Source of the DNA: Glomus cerebriforme
Lineage: Eukaryota > Glomeromycota > Glomeromycetes > Glomerales > Glomeraceae
Direction of reading: 5' to 3'
Assembly (NCBI GenBank): GCA_003550305.1
Contig: QKYT01000164.1
Coordinates: 87,161 to 115,887 of the forward strand
Length of the DNA: 28,727 nt
How positions within the stretch are numbered: the stretch's first letter is position 1; every line of letters begins with the position of its first letter. Shown one piece after another: positions 1 through 10,828 of this stretch. The notes under the pieces were generated by a model. The model ran no database searches. It saw nothing but the letters and a program-made list of their open reading frames with translations, and was not told where the DNA came from. Both the position numbers and the translations under genes were made by a program.

Positions 1-726
1 ATCATGTGAATTTCAGTATCGGACATATCGGACAGTATCGGAAAGTTTAGAAATTTCGGATACATATCAGATTTTCATCCTTATTACGGAATTTAGGAAT
101 TAGGTTTCGGACTGTTTGACAAATCCGATATATATCGGAATTGGAAATAGAGTTTAGCCCGAATCATTAATTTTAAATAATGCATATTTAATATAAATTA
201 ATTTTATGATTTTTTTTACTAGCTTTTGTTTTTTCTCTTCTATTTTCATCCAATTTTCTCAAAAATCACATGCTTCTTGTTATATTTAATTACTATTAAT
301 ACTTTTTACTATTTTTGAAGTTTAATTTTCAAAATTTTGATTTTATTATTTAGAAAAATACTACAAATCACCGGTAATCATGTGACTTTTTATATGTAAT
401 AATTACATTGTGTCATATCCCCAGTTTTCAATTTTTACTATTTATTTCAGAAACAGAATTTTTTCGAGGTATAAAAGTCTATTCGTCACATGTTAGTCAT
501 CATATTCTTAATTTTGGCCAAAACTTTAACGCTGACTGGAATTTCCTTTTATGGATATTTAGGCAACATTACACAATCCAAAAAAGGCAATTTTATTTCT
601 CCAAAATTGGAGATTTGGGTTATACAAGATCCCAAAAAAGGAAATTATTTGTTGATCACTTAAATTTTGGCCGGAATTACCGGAATTACCAAATTTGAAA
701 ACACTGGTGATGATCACCACTCCTTT
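1..726. other. Repeat-rich intergenic DNA, no gene
   Basis: No gene is supported here. Positions 1-160 hold scattered, degenerate copies of a tatcgga-type word in both orientations, like the debris of a small repeat. Positions 505-700 contain several ttttggcc words (near 511 and 665) and a diverged tandem pair: a segment near 575-590 with caaaaaaggcaatt is echoed near 632-648 as caaaaaaggaaatt. These words recur in the palindrome that follows, so the whole stretch is probably related non-coding repeat material. The 96-codon open frame inside it has no recognisable domain and is ignored. Confidence 0.5.
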
Positions 727-800
727 TTCGATTGGAATGTCAATCATTTTGGCCAGAATTAACGATAATTTTGGCCAAAATGATCGACATTCCAATCGAA
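727..800. repeat. 74-bp near-perfect palindrome (hairpin)
   Basis: Positions 727-761 and 766-800 are reverse complements over 35 nt with two mismatches, separated by the 4-nt loop acga. The arms start with ttcgattggaatgtc and include ttttggcc words close to the centre. It would extrude as a long cruciform or transcribe as a hairpin. It is most simply read as a fold-back/MITE-like repeat, since related ttttggcc words lie just upstream. No coding function is proposed. Confidence 0.85.
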
Positions 801-1012
801 CAAGGATTCTGTCTCAAAATACTTAGTAAAAAATGAAAGATGTTGTGATACTTTTTTGTGACAAAAAATTAATATTAGGTAATATATAAGAGGTATAGTC
901 GATTTTATCAAAGATGCATCATTAGCAAATTCATTTTTTGTGGGATAGAGACAGCAATAATCATGTGATGCAATTGGACCGGACGTCATGATAAATCTAA
1001 GAAAAATTTATA

Positions 1013-1019
1013 TTTTATT
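1013..1019 (-). terminator. Candidate polyadenylation signal of the 1067-2265 gene
   Basis: On the minus strand this reads AATAAAA, about 48 nt after the stop codon of the membrane-protein gene. It is the right place for a fungal A-rich polyadenylation element. The region is AT-rich, so chance occurrence is possible. Confidence 0.35.
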
Positions 1020-1066
1020 GATATTTTAAAAGTTATCAGTTATAGGATTTGAGACTTACAGACTAT

Positions 1067-2265
1067 TTATGTACATCTAAGCTCGTTTATTCCAATCAAA
1101 GTGGTAATGGCACTGGCAGTAGCACACCACAAGAATAACAGAATAAAGTTAAAACCAGTTATATTAGTTTGGACGGGTTTCTTCTGTTTATCTTTATGCA
1201 CGTAAATGGCGTATACCGGAAAGCTGACAAAATATGACAACGGAAAAACAATAGCCCTAAAAGGGTGTCACAAAAGAAGAAATTTTTAGGCAAGAAATAA
1301 ATAAATCACTCGCAAAAATACATACGATAATCCGGAATCGTTGCCAACTACATCAAATACATTTCCAATAAGATGAACCAAAGCGGCAAAGAACAAGTAT
1401 CCTAGGCCCTTTAGACGGGAGGTAGGATGGGTAGGAAGGGTAGGAAGATGCCCCTCCAAAAGCGATTGGTTCTCTCCTGACTGATCAAGATTTTCATATG
1501 CCACAATGAAGAAGAGGACTGGTAGAATAAAATCCAGGATCAGACCTGTTACAAGGGTAATAATAATAAGATTGATTGTTAGCGACATGGGCGGTTGAAA
1601 GGTATAAGAAAAAAGAACTTGCCTTGAAATTTGAAGAACATCGCATCCCAATACCAGGGCAACTGACTAATGGCCCCTGTGACAACCACTGAATACACCA
1701 ATGCGATCAAGATAATGTAATTGGCTTTTGTCCTATGCCATAACGCGCCAACGATGAAAACTTCCATAATATTATGAAATATTCCGATGATTGCCCACAA
1801 TTTTCCTACGCCAAAGACCGATCCTGCAACCATAGCTATAAATGTGATGATGACGTAAACGGTAATGATAGCGTCGAAAATAGACCAAGGTATGGTGTGG
1901 CCAGAATTGGTGGCGCCGTTGTGGGTGGTGTTTTCTTGGTTTTCTTGGGTAGGGACGATGGCATTGGTGATAGCCTTGAAAGTGGCACCGATGGTTTTGT
2001 ATCTCTTTTTACCTTTACGTAAACATACCAAGCTTGCCACGCCAGTGACAAAAACTGAAGCAAATTCCAGCGAAGTCTTTTTACTCATAGTTTGCAAGTA
2101 ATTACATGGAACAGTAAACCATGTTGGTAAGCCGGTAAAATCTGACATTTCTTGCCCGCGCTCCGGCCATGAAGATTTATATAAAGTGATAGTCAAGTAA
2201 ACTACCATTGCTAATTGCAAGGTAACAACGATAATCCCGGCGACTTGACCAATGATTGTTCCCAT
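1067..2265 (-). CDS. Polytopic membrane protein of unknown family, 3 exons
   Basis: Minus-strand exons as modelled: 2265-1623, 1545-1326 and 1256-1067, giving 350 aa. All joins keep frame (FKFQ|GLILDF and SGLS|AIVFP). Intron 1 (1622-1546, 77 nt) starts with GCAAGT, a GC-AG intron, and has a gctaac branch-point word. Intron 2 (1325-1257, 69 nt) is GTATGT...TTTTAG. The protein has eight or nine hydrophobic segments, near residues 3-28, 65-82, 127-150, 154-174 and 181-203 in exon 1, two in exon 2 and two in exon 3. Short loops carry basic patches (RKGKKRYK) and a polar N/T/Q-rich loop follows segment 2. I do not recognise a family motif, so transporter, receptor or lineage-specific orphan are all open. 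A TATAAAA lies about 56 nt upstream of the ATG. The gene looks intact and is transcribed away from the OPT gene. Confidence 0.8.
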
Positions 2266-2320
2266 AATGAGTTAATTGATTTTCGATAGACTCTGCTAGG
2301 AAGAAAAGAAAAGGGCGACA

Positions 2321-2327
2321 TTTTATA
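2321..2327 (-). promoter_or_regulatory. TATA-like box of the membrane-protein gene
   Basis: The minus strand reads TATAAAA, 56-62 nt before the ATG at 2265. The location suits a fungal core promoter, and the local sequence is less AT-rich than its surroundings, which gives the match some weight. No direct evidence of a start site. Confidence 0.4.
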
Positions 2328-2373
2328 GAATTTCAGAGTTTCATTGCCATTGATCAAAAGTGATTTAGCAGAA

Positions 2374-2511
2374 CTTTTCACTTTCCCCCAAAAAATGTAA
2401 TGTTTTGAAAACCTATGACCGAACAGACTAGAAAGGAACTGTGAATGAAACCGCTTAAAAAGGAAATATGACCTTTTCACTTTCCCCAAAAAAATGTAGT
2501 GTTTGGAGAAC
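2374..2511. repeat. Promoter-proximal direct repeat, two copies of about 39 bp
   Basis: A segment starting cttttcactttcccc at 2374-2412 is repeated at 2473-2511 with about four differences. The copies are 99 bp apart and lie 110-245 bp upstream of the membrane-protein ATG. They could be duplicated regulatory sites or a small local duplication. On the minus strand each copy reads ggggaaagtgaaaag. Confidence 0.6.
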
Positions 2512-4500
2512 AGACATTGCATTAATGCAGTATACTTACTAATATGTATTTTTTTTCTTCTGACAGATTCTCAAACCAATACAGCCCGCTATACGAATTA
2601 ATTTTTAAACACTTTCTCAAATAACCTCCTAATGAAAACTTCATATTATTATAAAGTTAAATCCATATGAAAAATTGGCACATAAACTATTATTTATTTT
2701 TTGATGCACCGCGAAACTTTTATTAATTTTTTCAGTAAAGTAAAAAGTGGAGGTAGCAAATGAAATGTATAATGTTATCAAAAGAGGAACTGTATATAAG
2801 TATATATAACTGCCTATAATGATAATAAAGAAGGGAGTACGCGGCAGGGACGATGATGATAAATCATCTATTATGAGTACCATAAAAGTAAATTATGCAT
2901 TTTTTTAATGCACATACAATTACGTAAATTATGCGCCAAAATTTGCATTATAGATGTGATTAAATTAAGTAAATTAAGTAATTATACATTAAATTTTCAT
3001 TAAAAATTATATTTCATAATTTTAAATCCCAATACCAATACCATTAAAGTACATCGTCTTTAATCTTTTAGGAATTCCAACAAGTCTTGTGATATAAAGA
3101 ATTTTTTACGGTGAAGAAATTTCATGCATTTTCAAATGAGCTATATAGTATGTTTTATCAAAAAATTATTGAGGATTATTAATCAAATGAAAATTTTAAT
3201 ATCATTTAATTCTTTTAATGTTTATATTTTTTACTTTAACATTTAGGTAAAAAACAAATATTTTGTAATAAATAATGAGATCGAGCATTCATCTTCTTGA
3301 ATGTAATTGATATTAAATTTTTTATTGGTTTGCTTGTCACGTGATCATATTAAATGATTTCACCATATAAACTTATATGATCCAGTAGCCAGCTACTATT
3401 TGTTATAATATACATGTTTATTTTATTAAACTTTTTCTTCATGCATCATTATAATTTAAAGCTTTTCTCTGGCAAGAAGGATGGATATTGAAGGAATATC
3501 TTTAAAATGAAATGTTCAAATGTTCATCAGTTGTAAATCAGAAAAAATGGCACGAAAAACTTTGACTATCAATCAGACACCAAATGATCCAATGCTCCTC
3601 CGAAGCTCACACTTTAAAAAGCACTCTATCCTCGAATCTCCAACTTTAATTTAGTATGGATAGGGATGGCCGGATGGATAGTTTTTTTATTGCAGAAAAA
3701 ATCATATGAAAGCTTTGAATGGTAGTGGCAAGGTAATAAAACTTATTATTTGCTTTGCGATTTATCAAAGAACAGACAGTATATCATTTGGTGTCATATG
3801 CCATCATATGCCATAATGATAACAATCTATTAGGAAATTGATATTAATGATCAAAAAGATTGAATTAAGTATTGTTCCATTTTATGACTGGTGTTCTATT
3901 ATTATATAAATTTAAAACTATTCTTAATTTAATTCTGCCAGCATCTTTAATATCAATCAGCACTAAGCAAGTTCGGCTGGGGCTTGGACAAACAGTTTGC
4001 TTTCATACGTTTTTTTTTTTTTTCTTACTAAAGCTTTGCCGATGAGGCTTATCCGATCCAATCCAGATTCAAAACTTGATTTACGTCGATCGAATCCGGA
4101 TCTGAATTGATCCGATCATTATTGCCACAAATTAATATATTACAGTAAATATTAAAATAATACGTTTTCCTAAGCAAGAAAATTTTCTCTGTGATTAAAG
4201 TTCTACAATAAAATTACACAATTTAGTTGATGAATATTTAATATCTTTGAAAAATAAATTGTATGTGAGCGCGAATGATATCATCATAAAACTTAAAGAA
4301 ATCGGTTACTGATCGTTCGTTTGATTCAAAATTTACCTCTACTTTATTTGTTATGAAAATCAAACATTAGTTTGTGGCTTTTCACTATCGACTAAGTGTA
4401 TGCTAGCCAAAAGGAGCTTTATTATTTAATGCTTTTTATTATAATAACCTCGCAAATAATTTAAATATTTAAACGATTCACTGAAAATTGATTTTTAAAT
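2512..4500. other. Long AT-rich intergenic region, no gene seen
   Basis: This region separates two divergent genes and has no supportable coding region; the 80-codon frame at 2641-2883 is low complexity. Noted items are a 13-bp perfect inverted repeat (3576-3588 with 3783-3795), a repeated catatgcca word near 3797-3815, a poly-T run around 4010-4023, and at 4040-4125 a cluster of short atccgatc/aatccag words. That cluster resembles the ends of the hAT-like element at 22015-23187 and may be a relic. No tRNA cloverleaf was found by eye. Confidence 0.5.
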
Positions 4501-4510
4501 TTATATAAAA
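4501..4510 (+). promoter_or_regulatory. Candidate TATA region of the OPT gene
   Basis: The word ttatataaaa lies about 105 nt upstream of the ATG at 4613. It is plausible as a core promoter element, but AT-richness makes chance matches common. Confidence 0.25.
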
Positions 4511-4612
4511 AAAATCGGGAATTTTCCTTTCATTGTTTTCACATAATTTCAGGTTCAAAAAACACCATTATCATTTAAATTATCCAATTTTCGAAATTCG
4601 CTTGAAAAGAAA

Positions 4613-7600
4613 ATGGGTGATCCCGAGAAAAGGGGGAAAAATGAAAAAAATGATCCAATTTTCGTTGAGGAGGAAGGGGAAGGAGAAGAAAATTTGATGA
4701 TTGCTGCGGTATGAATTTAATGATATTTTTAACTGTTAATGTTTGTCTAAATTAACAATAGATTTTTTCTTTAGGCTGTTAGCACAGAAGATGATCCAAC
4801 ATTACCGTGTTTGACATTTAGATTTTGGGTATTGAGCACGGTGAGCCTCGTTTTTCGTGTTTTCACCGCAAATTATGTTAATGACACATGATCTTTTATT
4901 TTAGTTTTTCACAATACTTTGCGCAGCAATATCACAATTTTACCATTTTCGTCCAAATAGTGGATATTTTTCGCCGTTTTTTGTGTTGTTTGTATCTTAT
5001 GTTGTCGGGAATTGGATGGCAAGAGTACTACCAACACGAACATTTCGGATTCTTCGATGGAATTTTAGCCTTAATCCAGGTTTGTTTTTAGTTTTAATTA
5101 TAAGAAATATATACAATAATCTCAGAAAATGTTATTTTTTTTTATCGTGTAACAGGACCATTCAACATCAAAGAACACGTTTGTATATATGTAGCAACGG
5201 GTGCTGGTGGTGGTTCAGCTTATGCTACGGTATGTATCAAGCGTTTCTATATAATAGCAATATTGTATGTATCATTAAATTAATGAGTATAATATAATAG
5301 GATATCATTGCTATACAAGAACTTTTCTATCATCACACGGTCACTTTTTTTAAAGGGATTCTTCTGCTTATGAGCACTCAAATTTTGGGATATGGACTTG
5401 CAGGATTTCTTAGAAAATGTAAGGTTAGCGTAAGCCGCTGAAATTATCGAAATTTAAATGTATTTATTCTCTATTATTTCTGCAATAATAGTTTTAGTTC
5501 GCCCAGCGAACATGATTTGGCCAGCCAATCTTGTACTCGCGTCCACGTATAATACACTTCATGGAAACCTGTCCGAAACTCAGGATAAACTTAGATTATT
5601 CGCCATTGCATTTTCAATCCTGTTCGTTTGGCAATTCGTACCACAGTACATGTTTACTTGGTTAACAAGTATTGCTCTATTATGTCTAATAGCTCCATAT
5701 AGTAAAACAATGAAGAGATTGGGAAGTGGTTACCATGGTGTGGGACTTCTAAATTTTACATTGGATTGGAATTCAATTGCGCAACCTGGACCGTTTTATA
5801 CTCCATGGTTGGTAATAAATTATAAAGATGAATTCACTTATTTGTTATTTACAATCTAAAATGGTTTGTTTAGGTGGGCTCAAGTCAATTATTATTTCGG
5901 TATAATTGTTGGTGTATGGATCATTGCTCCGCTTTTATACTATAACAATGTCTTGTAAGAATTAATAATTTCGTCCGAATATACATAAAAAGTATGATAC
6001 CTGTTCGAATCTTTTAATTTATAATTTCACCGCATAACATTATGTTATTTAAATAGAGATGCACAAAGATTTCCGTTTTTATCTACATATCCTTTAGACA
6101 AAAATGGACAAAGGCAAGCGATACGATTTAATTTCGAAGCTTTTGAACATAGTCTAATATATTTTTTTATATATAGATATAATCAGACAGCAATCATTGA
6201 TAGGATAACTGGAAATTTAAATGTTACAGCTTATGAGAATTACAGTCCAGTATATTTATCGGTTACCTTTGCTGTTAATTATCTATACTCTTTCATTTCG
6301 ATTACTGCGGTCATAAGTCATGTGTTCTTATTTTATGGCAAAGAAATTTGGGAAAGATTCAGATCTAGTCGAGAAGATGAAAAAGAAGATATTCATTGCA
6401 GAATGATGAGCGTTTATCAAGGTATTTCTAAGATTGTCATAATTATGGCGAATTCCAATAAATATAATTGATTTATATATAATTTTTTTTAGAAATACCA
6501 AATTCTTGGTATTTTCTAATATTTATTATTATGTTATTGATCGCAATTGTACTTGGATATACAACGGAGGCGAATTTACCGTGGTGGGGATTACTTATGG
6601 CTGTAGGATTATCAGCAATTATGGTGCTTCCAATCGGTAAATATTTTGTTAGAAACGAAAAATGATATTATTTTATTTTTATTTTATTTTTTATTTTTAC
6701 TATAAATTAAAAGAAAAATAATTGTTTACGATTAAAACTTTTTTTTAGGTATAATTCAAGCGATCTCAAATAATCAAATTGGATTAAATGTGATAACTGA
6801 AATGATTTGTGGTTATATTCTTCTTGGCCGCCCTATTGCCAATGTATACTTTAAATGTTATGGTTTCGTGACACTATATCAATGTCTTCTCTTGGTTTCC
6901 GATCTTAAACTTGGTAAATGGATACTATTTTATTTAAATTCAAGTGTTTATTATGAAATAATTCTTATTTTTTTTTATTCAAAGGTCATTATATGAAAAT
7001 TCCTCCACGTTCTATGTTTGTTTCTCAATTATATGGTACAGTTATCGGGGGATTTATCAATTATTGGGTTTTACAACTTATTATTGCTTCAAAGCGACCA
7101 TATCTTGATGGCACAATGGATGATCCAACCGGTCAAGTAAGTTTAACAATTTAAATATTTCACATTCTAAGAGTCGAATTAACAATTCCGCACTTTTGAA
7201 AAAAAAAAAATCCTAGGTGACAGGGTATCATACACAAGTTTTTAATACAGCTTCAATAGTATGGGGTTTGATTGGACCTACAAGAACATTTGGTGTAAGA
7301 AAATTTAATAATATTATTAATTGTCTAAATATCCTACTTAAGACTTTTTTTTATCTAGCCGGGTTCTTTATATAATCCACTTCTTTGGGGTTTCCTAATT
7401 GGATTCCTTATACCAGTTCCATTTTATCTTTTACATCGAAAATTCCCAAAATTTAGATTCGATTTAGTGAATGTACCCTTAATTTGTAATGGGTTACAAT
7501 TAATTCCTGAATCTTACACAAATTTTATTATTATGGGATTTATTGCAAGTTTTCTGAGTCAATTCTATGCTTATCGATACGAGAATCGGTAAGTTCTATA

Positions 7601-8002
7601 AATAATAAACTATATTAAAGGTTTTAAATTTTGATTCTAATAAATAATATGTTTGTTTTTTTAATACACTAGATTGTGGAAAAAGTAAGTTCTAACATTT
7701 TATAATATTTTAATATAATAAATAGACTTGATTTATAATTAATTTCACATTTAATACCTTGTTTTTTAGATATAATTATGTGCTTTCTGCAGCATTTGAT
7801 AGCGCAGCACAAATGGTCACTTTGGTTATATTCTTTTGTCTTAATGGTGTTATCCAGGTAAAATATAATTTGACATATTAAGAAATTTCTTTTTAACATT
7901 ACTGATACTAATTGTAGCAATTTATAAAAGGTTTCATTCCCGGAATGGTGGGGAAATAACCGAGAATCTCAGGGAGAAAGATGTTTTGCTGACGTACAAT
8001 AA
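4613..8002 (+). CDS. Oligopeptide transporter, OPT family, 17 exons
   Basis: Proton-coupled importer of small peptides or glutathione-like substrates in the plasma membrane (family knowledge). Exons: 4613-4708, 4775-4840, 4905-5079, 5156-5229, 5301-5418, 5492-5807, 5874-5954, 6057-6113, 6177-6421, 6493-6636, 6749-6913, 6985-7136, 7217-7294, 7359-7588, 7673-7684, 7770-7857, 7931-8002, giving 722 aa, normal for fungal OPTs. Family motifs appear in order: NPGPFNIKEH (~111), RPANMIWPANLV (~180), PWWAQVNYY (~281), LNVITE...GRPIANVYFKCYG (~470-495), KIPPRSMF (~516), KKYNYVLSAAFD (~669) and terminal SFPEWWGNN (~701). The last motif fixes the final acceptor at 7930; using the earlier AG at 7917 would shift frame and end early. 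Exon 15 is only 12 nt. Intron 8 (6114-6176) begins GCAAGC, a GC-AG intron. The acidic N-terminus (about residues 1-35) is probably cytosolic. Substrate cannot be read from sequence. The gene looks intact. Confidence 0.95.
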
Positions 8003-8313
8003 TAATATAATATTTATTTATTTATTTATTTAATAAAAAAAAAAATTATAGATGCTATTAATATCTCTGCGCGTAACTAATAAGATTAAATTTAAAAAGC
8101 AGAATTTTTTTAATATATATAAAGCATGAATAACTTTACTCTTAAATTTGAATTAATATAATTTAATTAATTGTTGTTGTGGATTGGCCTTTGTCTCAGC
8201 TTGTATATACTGTATATTAGTATAATATTTGAAATTTTTATTTATTTTAAATGAATTTAAATTTATGCGTCGCTATTAATGATAAATTTCTAAATGAGTA
8301 ATTTTTGGTTCGT
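8003..8313. other. Convergent 3' intergenic region
   Basis: The OPT gene (plus) and the TilS gene (minus) converge here with 311 bp between stop codons. A taataaaaa word near 8031 could serve the plus-strand gene. The tttatttatt at 8237-8246 (AATAAATAAA on the minus strand) could serve TilS. No other gene is seen. Confidence 0.5.
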
Positions 8314-10345
8314 TTACAGATTCTCACTTCTTTCTTCACTTTCTCCTTCATCTATACCAGCAAGAACATTTCCACGAAATTTAGCCCAACAAGAGATACA
8401 TTTTGGATTTAATAATATTCCTAAAGTAGGTATACTAACAATTTTCTCACTTTCACGTAAAATACTATCTGAAGAAATCAAATAAGACTTTTCAATGACT
8501 ACAGGTATACTAAATCTAGCAATAGATGGTACATTTTTCTTATATTTTTCAAATATATCTTTATATGCAGAATGTAATTTTAGCATTTGATTTACCTCCG
8601 GTTTCATTTCTATTATATCATAAATGTCTTTGTTGCATAACTTTCTTATATAATACTGAGATTGTAGGGGAATCGAATTGTTATCTTGTATTTGCTGTTG
8701 TTTTTCTTTCAATACTTCATTTTTAGCTTCCTGCGAAACAAAATTTATACCTACAAAAAATCTTTTATCCCATAATACAACTTGACCATTCTGAATTATT
8801 ATAATATTCTTTGTTTCTTCTTTAGATGTAAATGGTTGTCTAAAAAATGTCCAATGTTCATAAAGTCTATCCTCAAAAGATTCTGAAACACGATTGGTTT
8901 TCTTTTCATGACATAATAAAACATTATTTAATGTAATGTTATTATATCTTGAAGTTATATTATGTGAAAAAGGATAGGATGAAATTCGAAATGTTTCATG
9001 AGATAATGTGGAAAAAGATAATATGTGATTATAAAATCTCAACACAGATTCTAATCTTGGAGGTTGTTCCGAACACTTAACAAAAGTTATTATTTTACTA
9101 ATTATTCTTGTAGCTAAATGTTTTTGTAATATCCAATGATATGATGGAATTGGATTGGGCAAAAGTAATGTGCAAATTCCATTATTTTTATCGAATTCAA
9201 TCCTTGAATGTTTTATAATTTCATTCACTATGATAAAAAAAAAAAAAAAAAAAATAGTTTAAAAATAATTTAAAGATGATATTTTTTTTTTAAAAAAAAA
9301 ATGATTACCTTTTGAATTTACACAGTTCTTATGATATTCCATGTGGCTCATGAACCTTAATAATCCTTCTGTAGATAAAGGTTCATATTCTTTTTTTCCT
9401 TCAATAAGATACCTTTTATTAAATTTATCTAATGAAAATCTTACAACATTTCTTTTATGATCCGTTGATTGATTAGAAGGGTCTTCAACCCAAGGTATAT
9501 TAGCTACAATACAAGTTTCTCTTAGTCTGTCCTAATAAACATTTACTTATCAATTTAAAAAGAAATGAAGAAAACACTAAACTTTAGATAAATAATACCT
9601 TTGTAACGGATAATAATGGTCTAATAATTTGTAATCCAATAGCTTCAATATTCCTTATAACTGAAAATTTATCTATAATTGACATTGAAGCTAATCCATC
9701 AATTCCACTTGCTCTTGAAAATCTCATTATCAATGTTTCTAATTGATCATTTAAATGATGTCCTACAAATAATGAGGATATTTTATCCTCATGACATCCT
9801 TTTGCTAATAATTTATATCTTTCGATTCTAGCAAACGTTTCATACTGTGATTTTGTCGGAAATGAAGAATTAAAACTATTAATTTTTATATCGGGATTCA
9901 TTGAAGAAACATCTTTCCATTGAATTTTCATTATTTTATTATTAATTTCTGAATAAAAAAAATGATATATATTTAATTAAATTTTTATATAATTCAATAA
10001 TATTTCTTTTCTAAATTAAGGTTTACCTAATGTGGATAACATATTAGAAACTTGAAACGCTTCTTTTGTACTTTGTTTTCTTAATTGATGATCTATGATA
10101 AAAGCTGTAATTTGATTTTTTGATTTTTTACAATATTGATTTAATAAATAACATAACGCCATACTGTCTACTCCCCCTGATACTGCAACTCCTATTTAAG
10201 AAAATTGGGAGGATCTTATTTTAATTATTTAATAAAGTTAGATAAAAAAAAAAATTTTCATACCGATTCTTTCTTTATGTTTTAAATTAATTTTACTCAT
10301 AAATCCTGCAAATTCTTTTACAGAAATTGGCAAGCTTGAAGTCAT
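8314..10345 (-). CDS. tRNA(Ile)-lysidine synthase homologue (TilS), 5 exons
   Basis: TilS ligates lysine to C34 of tRNA-Ile(CAU) using ATP, so the tRNA reads AUA; in a eukaryote this most likely serves mitochondrial translation (inference). Minus-strand exons: 10345-10264, 10191-10027, 9948-9599, 9531-9309 and 9227-8314, giving 577 aa. All joins keep frame. The PP-loop motif SGGVDSMA lies at about residues 32-39, split from the start codon by intron 1. Further TilS signatures are IIDHQLR, GHHLNDQLET (~145), SRASGIDGL (~159) and PWVEDPSNQS...RN (~212). These define the N-type ATP-pyrophosphatase domain. The C-terminal half (exon 5, about 304 aa) is diverged and has no motif I recognise, which is common in fungal members. 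The N-terminus is Ser/Lys-containing and short; no convincing mitochondrial presequence can be asserted. The gene looks intact. Confidence 0.9.
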
Positions 10346-10828
10346 TTTTAAATGAACCCGATTCAGATCCCAGAAGTTATAGTATTATCTCTTGCACCAA
10401 TGTTAGTTAGGTCGTAAAATGAATTTTGTTTAAAGTGAAAGAAAAATATCTAAAAATAAATAGCTTCGCCTGATTATCGATCGGTAATCTAATCTAACTT
10501 TATTCGATAAATAATTCCTTTTCGAGAAAATTGATCAAAGAAAGAGTTACGAAAACGCACCCAATTTTACTATTTTAGTGATATTCCAGAATTTTGACTT
10601 GAGTCATCCTGAACAATATTGATGAAAATAAATCCTGAAAAATAAAATTAATATAAACTTTTTTATTATTAAATTGGAAGTACAAAGCGAGCAGATTTAT
10701 TATAATTAAATATTAAATAATAATCTTTATTATAATTAAAATTTTTTAAGAAAATTTTAATATAATTGAAGATATATTAAGAATTAAGCTAATTATCAAA
10801 TTTAAATTAAATGATGTATTCTTTTACT
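10346..10828. other. Intergenic region between OXP1 and TilS
   Basis: Both flanking genes are on the minus strand, so this region holds the 3' end of OXP1 and the promoter of TilS. The part near 10480 (gattatcgatcggtaatc) is a small imperfect palindrome. A minus-strand AATAAA (plus tttatt near 10718) is a weak polyadenylation candidate for OXP1. No gene is seen. Confidence 0.45.

Noticed and set aside
408..698. 96-codon plus-strand open frame
   Set aside because: Lies in ttttggcc repeat DNA, has no recognisable domain and no splice partner; probably chance.
2641..2883. 80-codon minus-strand open frame
   Set aside because: Low-complexity hydrophobic translation of AT-rich DNA, with no homology and no neighbours in frame.
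3576..3795. Small MITE suggested by a 13-bp inverted repeat
   Set aside because: No target duplication and no further symmetry between the ends; a 13-bp match can occur by chance in AT-rich DNA.
5810..5811. Alternative OPT donor (gtaata after ttg) in place of the one at 5808
   Set aside because: It would break the PWWAQVNYY block conserved in OPT proteins; the donor at 5808 keeps it.
7918..7959. Alternative last OPT exon starting after the AG at 7917
   Set aside because: Gives FIKGFIPGMVGK and a stop, losing the terminal FPEWWGN motif that the acceptor at 7930 restores in frame.
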